The notes under the pieces: generated by a model
What the model was told of the DNA's origin: nothing
What the model saw: the letters and a program-made list of their open reading frames with translations, nothing else
Databases searched by the model: none
From: Mycobacterium sp. IS-1590
Lineage (GTDB): Bacteria; Actinomycetota; Actinomycetes; Mycobacteriales; Mycobacteriaceae
Assembly: GCF_001500025.1 (NCBI RefSeq)
Contig: NZ_LQIW01000013.1
Location: 23,153 to 87,152 of the forward strand
DNA: 64,000 bases
Direction of reading: 5' to 3'
Shown here: in pieces, positions 61,130 through 64,000 of the stretch
How positions within the stretch are numbered: the stretch's first letter is position 1
Layout of the letters: each line of letters begins with the position of its first letter
Made by a program: the position numbers and the translations under genes

Positions 61130-61819
61130 TCACCGTCGGGAGTACTTCAGGTAGAGATAGTCCCGGTGGTTCAGGACGTGGTCCAGCCGAAGCGCGGTCG
61201 GCGCGGAAAGCGGACTGTCTCCCCCACCCGGGAGGCGGGCGCCGGCGAGCTTGGGCGCCAACGTCACGCAGATCTCGTCGACCAGGTCCGCGCCCACAAG
61301 TTCGTCGAGCAAGGTGGGCCCGCCTTCGCACAGGACCCGACCCAGTCCACGCTCACGAAGCTCGACGACCATGGCTCCGACGTCCACGGTGTCGGCGCCG
61401 GCGACCAGTAGTTCCCAACGCTCGTCGCGCTCCAGACTGTTTTCGGACACCGCGCGTGCGCTGGTCACCAGGATCGGACGTTGCGCGGGATCGGCGAGCA
61501 GCGAGTCCGGCAGTCGCCCGGATCGGCTCACCACGGCGATCCGGGCGGTGTTCCCGGCCGCAGCCGATGGTTTTACGGGGCCGTAGTTCTCGGCGCGCGC
61601 CGTCGCGGCGCCGACCAGGACGACATCGGCGAATCCGCGTAAAGCGACCAGCAGCCGTTGGTCGGTCGGATCCGACAGCGCCCGCACCCGCCCGGCGAAC
61701 GCTGCCGCCCCGTCGGCGCTGAAGATCATGTTGGCGCGCACCCCGACGGGCGCGGCGCGGTAGTAGTCGATCAGCTCGTCGAGGCCGGAGACCGCGCGCA
61801 GAGGAAGCTCTTCGCTCAC
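61130..61819 (-). CDS. RibD C-terminal/dihydrofolate-reductase-like pyrimidine reductase family protein
   Basis: 229 aa, GTG start overlapping the flavin reductase stop. VGVRANMIFSADGAAAF, FADVVLVGAATARAENYGPV, GLGRVLCEGGPTLLDELVGADLVDEICVTLAPKL are typical of RibD_C. It resembles Rv2671. May act in flavin or deazaflavin metabolism as an NADPH reductase; lacks the deaminase domain of true RibD. Confidence 0.85.
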   Translation of the reverse strand: MSEELPLRAVSGLDELIDYYRAAPVGVRANMIFSADGAAAFAGRVRALSDPTDQRLLVALRGFADVVLVGAATARAENYGPVKPSAAAGNTARIAVVSRSGRLPDSLLADPAQRPILVTSARAVSENSLERDERWELLVAGADTVDVGAMVVELRERGLGRVLCEGGPTLLDELVGADLVDEICVTLAPKLAGARLPGGGDSPLSAPTALRLDHVLNHRDYLYLKYSRR

Positions 61820-62316
61820 GCCTCGTGCCCCGGCTCGATGTCGCGCACGTCGGCAAAGGTCACCCACTCGTTGAGGTCATGGGGCGGGGCACCGGCTACC
61901 GGTTCGAGCAGATGACCGACGTGGTCTCCGACGTCGAACCGACGGACCACTTCGCCGACGAACCACGCGGCGGCGTCGTCGAGAATCGGCATGTCTTCGG
62001 GACCGGTGTGCCACGCGCACCGACCGAATTTGTCGGTGCGGTCGCCGGTTTCCCCGCCGAACAACTTCGCCAGTTCAAGGTGCTCGCGCGAGACCAGATG
62101 TACCGCGAGGTGCGTGGCGGACTGCGCTATCCGGAAAGTCCGGTTGCGCCGGGACAAGCCGACCAGAAAGCGCGGCGGACTAATGCTCGTCTGGCTCGCG
62201 AAGCCCACCAGGCAACCGGACCGCTCGTCATCGGCATGGGTTGTGACGATGAACATCGGATAGTCCAGCAGCGACACAATGTCTTCGAACGGCGACGCGC
62301 CCGACTGCGCACTCAC
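61816..62316 (-). CDS. Flavin reductase (FMN-binding split barrel)
   Basis: 166 aa. SPFEDIVSLLDYPMFIVTTH, CLVGFASQTSISPPRFLVGLSRRNRTFR and HLVSREHLELAKLFGGETGDRTDKF are the reductase core. Could supply reduced flavin to two-component monooxygenases such as that at 18937, or act with the downstream RibD-like reductase. GTG 62316 (VSAQSG) has GGAGAC at good distance; ATGs at 62328 and 62346 are alternatives. The 178 bases to the next gene hold no feature I can support. Confidence 0.83.
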   Translation of the reverse strand: MSAQSGASPFEDIVSLLDYPMFIVTTHADDERSGCLVGFASQTSISPPRFLVGLSRRNRTFRIAQSATHLAVHLVSREHLELAKLFGGETGDRTDKFGRCAWHTGPEDMPILDDAAAWFVGEVVRRFDVGDHVGHLLEPVAGAPPHDLNEWVTFADVRDIEPGHEA

Positions 62317-62494
62317 AGGGTCTCCCATCGGGTCGAAGCGCACCATGACGGCGAAAAGCCGCGATGGTGGTCCGTCGGGCGCTGACGTCGGCTTCTCCTC
62401 GACAGAACCTACACCGGCATTTCCGTGCTCACCGGTCGGCGAGAGGGCGTGGGACGCAGGTTGGTTGACGGACGTTGGTGCGAGTCTGGATCTT

Positions 62495-63238
62495 TCAGCG
62501 CGTATCGGCCCACACGTCGGCGCGGTGCACCGGCAGACCGTGGCCCGGTAGCAGGTGCTCGACGGGCAGCGCTCGCATCCGCTGCTCACTGCGTATCGCC
62601 GCGGCTTCGTCGACGGTCTCCGGGGTGAAACACGCGTGCCCGCCCGCACTGAGCACCGCGTCGCCGGAGATGAGGGTCCGGCTGTCGGCATGCCAGAACG
62701 CGGTCGAGTCGTCGGTGTGGCCGGGCACGTGCAGCACCTCCCAACTGGTCGCACCGGGTAGTGGCTGACCGTCGGCCAGCGGCTGAGCCCCGCCCAGGGC
62801 GGCGCCGACCATCCCCTTGGCTCCGCCGTACCCCGCGATGCGGGCGCCGTCGACAAAGCCGCGCAGCCCGGTCAGGTCCAGCGGCTGACTGATCAGCGTG
62901 GGCCAGATCCGGGCGACCTTGCTCAGCGCAGGGGTCCGAGGCTTCTGCGTGCCGTCGAGGTAGCCGAGAGTGACCTCGGGAAGATGCAGCGCCACCCCGT
63001 ACTCGGCGATCAGTCGCGGCGCCCCGGCGACGTGGTCGCTGTGGCCGTGGGTGGCCGCGACCGCGCCAACGGTGCCTTCGTGGACCACCAGCGCACCAGC
63101 GACGTCGTCGGCGCTGCCGGGCAGCCCCGCATCGACTACGACGTAGGAGTTTTCGCCACAGATCAGGTAGCAGTTGAAGATCCACCGGGACAGCCGGATA
63201 ACCCCGATGTCGTCGAGCGGATCAACCACCAACGCCAT
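62495..63238 (-). CDS. Metallo-beta-lactamase-fold hydrolase
   Basis: 247 aa. The metal motif ATHGHSDHVAGAPRL (HxHxDH) is followed by HVPGHTDDSTAFWH, ISGDAVLSAGG and LLPGHGLPV, so all zinc/iron ligands are kept. Glyoxalase II or other thioester hydrolase activity is likely; exact substrate unknown. AAGGAG precedes ATG 63238. Confidence 0.87.
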   Translation of the reverse strand: MALVVDPLDDIGVIRLSRWIFNCYLICGENSYVVVDAGLPGSADDVAGALVVHEGTVGAVAATHGHSDHVAGAPRLIAEYGVALHLPEVTLGYLDGTQKPRTPALSKVARIWPTLISQPLDLTGLRGFVDGARIAGYGGAKGMVGAALGGAQPLADGQPLPGATSWEVLHVPGHTDDSTAFWHADSRTLISGDAVLSAGGHACFTPETVDEAAAIRSEQRMRALPVEHLLPGHGLPVHRADVWADTR

Positions 63239-63342
63239 CGCGGACTCCTTCGTTGCGAAACTTCAGAACAGTCTGCGGTGCTGGGCGAGGCGGCGGCAAG
63301 GATCGTCGCTGAAGCACCGCCCGGGATCCCTGCACCGCTGAT

Positions 63343-63348
63343 TACGAT
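63343..63348 (+). promoter_or_regulatory. -10 element for a leaderless SRPBCC transcript
   Basis: TACGAT ends 6 bases before the ATG at 63355; no SD is seen. Confidence 0.5.
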
Positions 63349-63354
63349 CGCGGC

Positions 63355-63828
63355 ATGAGTGAACACGGGCCTGCCTCTGCTGAAGCGTCGACGTCCATCG
63401 CAGCCGACCCGGCCGCGGTCTACGCGCTGATCACCAACCTTCCGACGCTGGCGTCGCTGGCTGAGGAAGCCGACCGGATGGAGTGGCACAAGGGCGACCG
63501 CGTCGCTGTAGGCGCCGTCTTCCGGGGCCACAACAGCAACCGCGGCAAGGAGTGGACCACCACCTGCACCGTGACCCACGCGGAGCCAGGCCGGACGTTT
63601 GCCTTCGACGTCAAGAGCTTGGTCATCCCGGTTGCCCACTGGCGCTACGACATCACGCCCACCGACAGCGGCTGCACCGTCACCGAACGCACGTGGGACA
63701 GACGGCCAGGGTGGTTCCGGACCATCGCGGGGATGGCGACCGGCGTGCGCGACCGCGACACTGCCAACGCCGAACACATCAAGCTCACACTGAAGCGCCT
63801 CAAGGCGATGGCCGAAGAAACCGGCTGA
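63355..63828 (+). CDS. SRPBCC/START-like polyketide cyclase family protein
   Basis: 157 aa. ASTSIAADPAAVYALITNLPTLASLAEEADRMEW is the usual entry of the helix-grip fold, with TCTVTHAEPGRTFAFDV and YDITPTDSGCTVTERTWDRR. Binds a hydrophobic ligand; function unknown. Followed by a strong terminator. Confidence 0.85.
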   Translation: MSEHGPASAEASTSIAADPAAVYALITNLPTLASLAEEADRMEWHKGDRVAVGAVFRGHNSNRGKEWTTTCTVTHAEPGRTFAFDVKSLVIPVAHWRYDITPTDSGCTVTERTWDRRPGWFRTIAGMATGVRDRDTANAEHIKLTLKRLKAMAEETG

Positions 63829-63872
63829 GCGGTGGAGCGGATTGAACTCCAGACCGGTTCGACAAACCAATG

Positions 63873-63908
63873 GAAACGGCCCCCGGAGTTTCTTCCGAGG
63901 GCCGTTTC
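63873..63908 (+). terminator. Rho-independent terminator after the SRPBCC gene
   Basis: GAAACGGCCC (63873-63882) pairs with GGGCCGTTTC (63899-63908); the stem continues inward with CCGGA/TCCG. The T-rich end of the stem (GTTTC) serves as short U tract. Confidence 0.75.
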
Positions 63909-63938
63909 ACCTAGTAGCGGGGACAGTGTCTGATTTCA

Positions 63939-63980
63939 CGACATAGTGGGCAGCTGTCTCGCGACATAGTTGGCATCTGT
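63939..63980. repeat. Tandem transposase-binding-like repeats at the right edge (possible IS end)
   Basis: CGACATAGTGGGCAGCTGT (63939-63957) and CGACATAGTTGGCATCTGT (63962-63980) agree at 17 of 19 bases with a 23-base period. Such repeats just inside GACATAG-type termini are known from IS21/IS481-like elements of mycobacteria. GGGAGG at 63989 would be a ribosome-binding site for a transposase starting just outside the window. The element boundary may be near TGTCTGA (63927). Confidence 0.45.
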
Positions 63981-64000
63981 GCAAGCGTGGGAGGCCGGCC

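Overview
The window looks like the chromosome of a fast-growing mycobacterium (Mycolicibacterium type). It is GC-rich and uses many GTG starts and 4-base start/stop overlaps. From memory, several blocks follow M. tuberculosis gene order: smpB-ftsX-ftsE-(Rv3103c)-mscS-prfB-fprA (Rv3100c-Rv3106), hisN/impC-fadE24-fadE23 (Rv3137-Rv3140), Rv3143 then nuoA-N (Rv3145-Rv3158), and aofH-hpx (Rv3170-Rv3171c). An antigen 85 mycolyltransferase, a mycobactin-type acyl-AMP ligase (MbtM), F420-type oxidoreductases and a tmRNA tag close to the mycobacterial one support this.

Layout. 1-2.3 kb: the cut-off start of a cytochrome P450, its TetR regulator with palindromic operators, the tmRNA gene with its terminator, and a mycothiol-dependent isomerase-fold protein. 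2.4-10.2 kb (minus strand): a membrane GGDEF-EAL c-di-GMP enzyme, then a tight cell-division/translation cluster of prfB, mscS, a Thr/Pro-rich membrane protein, ftsE, ftsX, smpB and an EamA transporter that seems to start at CTG. 10.4-17.9 kb: fprA, a small membrane protein divergent from HisN, two acyl-CoA dehydrogenases, an acrylyl-CoA-reductase-type oxidoreductase and antigen 85.

18.2-28.3 kb is accessory catabolism. A TetR precedes a flavin monooxygenase and an F420 nitroreductase-family gene. Then comes an apparently complete eight-gene operon, 20590-28212, with its own palindromic operator, internal TetR and terminal hairpin. It encodes a short homogentisate-dioxygenase-like cupin enzyme, an alpha/beta hydrolase, a CoA-transferase, an HMG-CoA-lyase-like enzyme, TetR, and an acyl-CoA dehydrogenase/APH kinase/DUF6285 trio. 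The trio resembles the LvaC/LvaA/LvaB module that removes a 4-hydroxyl group from acyl-CoAs via a phosphorylated intermediate. The combination suggests an uncharacterised ring-cleavage or branched-acid pathway and is the best candidate here for an undescribed system.

28.3-30.4 kb: a methyltransferase divergent from a SnoaL/YceI/response-regulator-like set around a MerR-type operator. 30.5-46 kb: the complete 14-gene NADH dehydrogenase I operon, almost every junction overlapping. 46-55 kb: TetR-controlled small units (FAD monooxygenase, enoyl-CoA hydratase-like protein, PIG-L deacetylase, APH-family kinase, AttH/CrtC-like protein, EthA-like Baeyer-Villiger monooxygenase, F420 LLM oxidoreductase), with a large nested palindrome and a tandem repeat at 48.9-49.1 kb. 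55-64 kb: aofH, hpx, fadB4, a hydrolase, mbtM under a probable IdeR box, a RibD-like reductase, a flavin reductase, an MBL hydrolase and an SRPBCC protein. The right edge carries repeats resembling the end of an insertion sequence.

Several genes have a TANNNT -10 box 6-8 bases before the start codon, implying leaderless transcripts. Start codons were chosen by homology remembered from the families, SD-like sequences and overlaps; none was checked by alignment.
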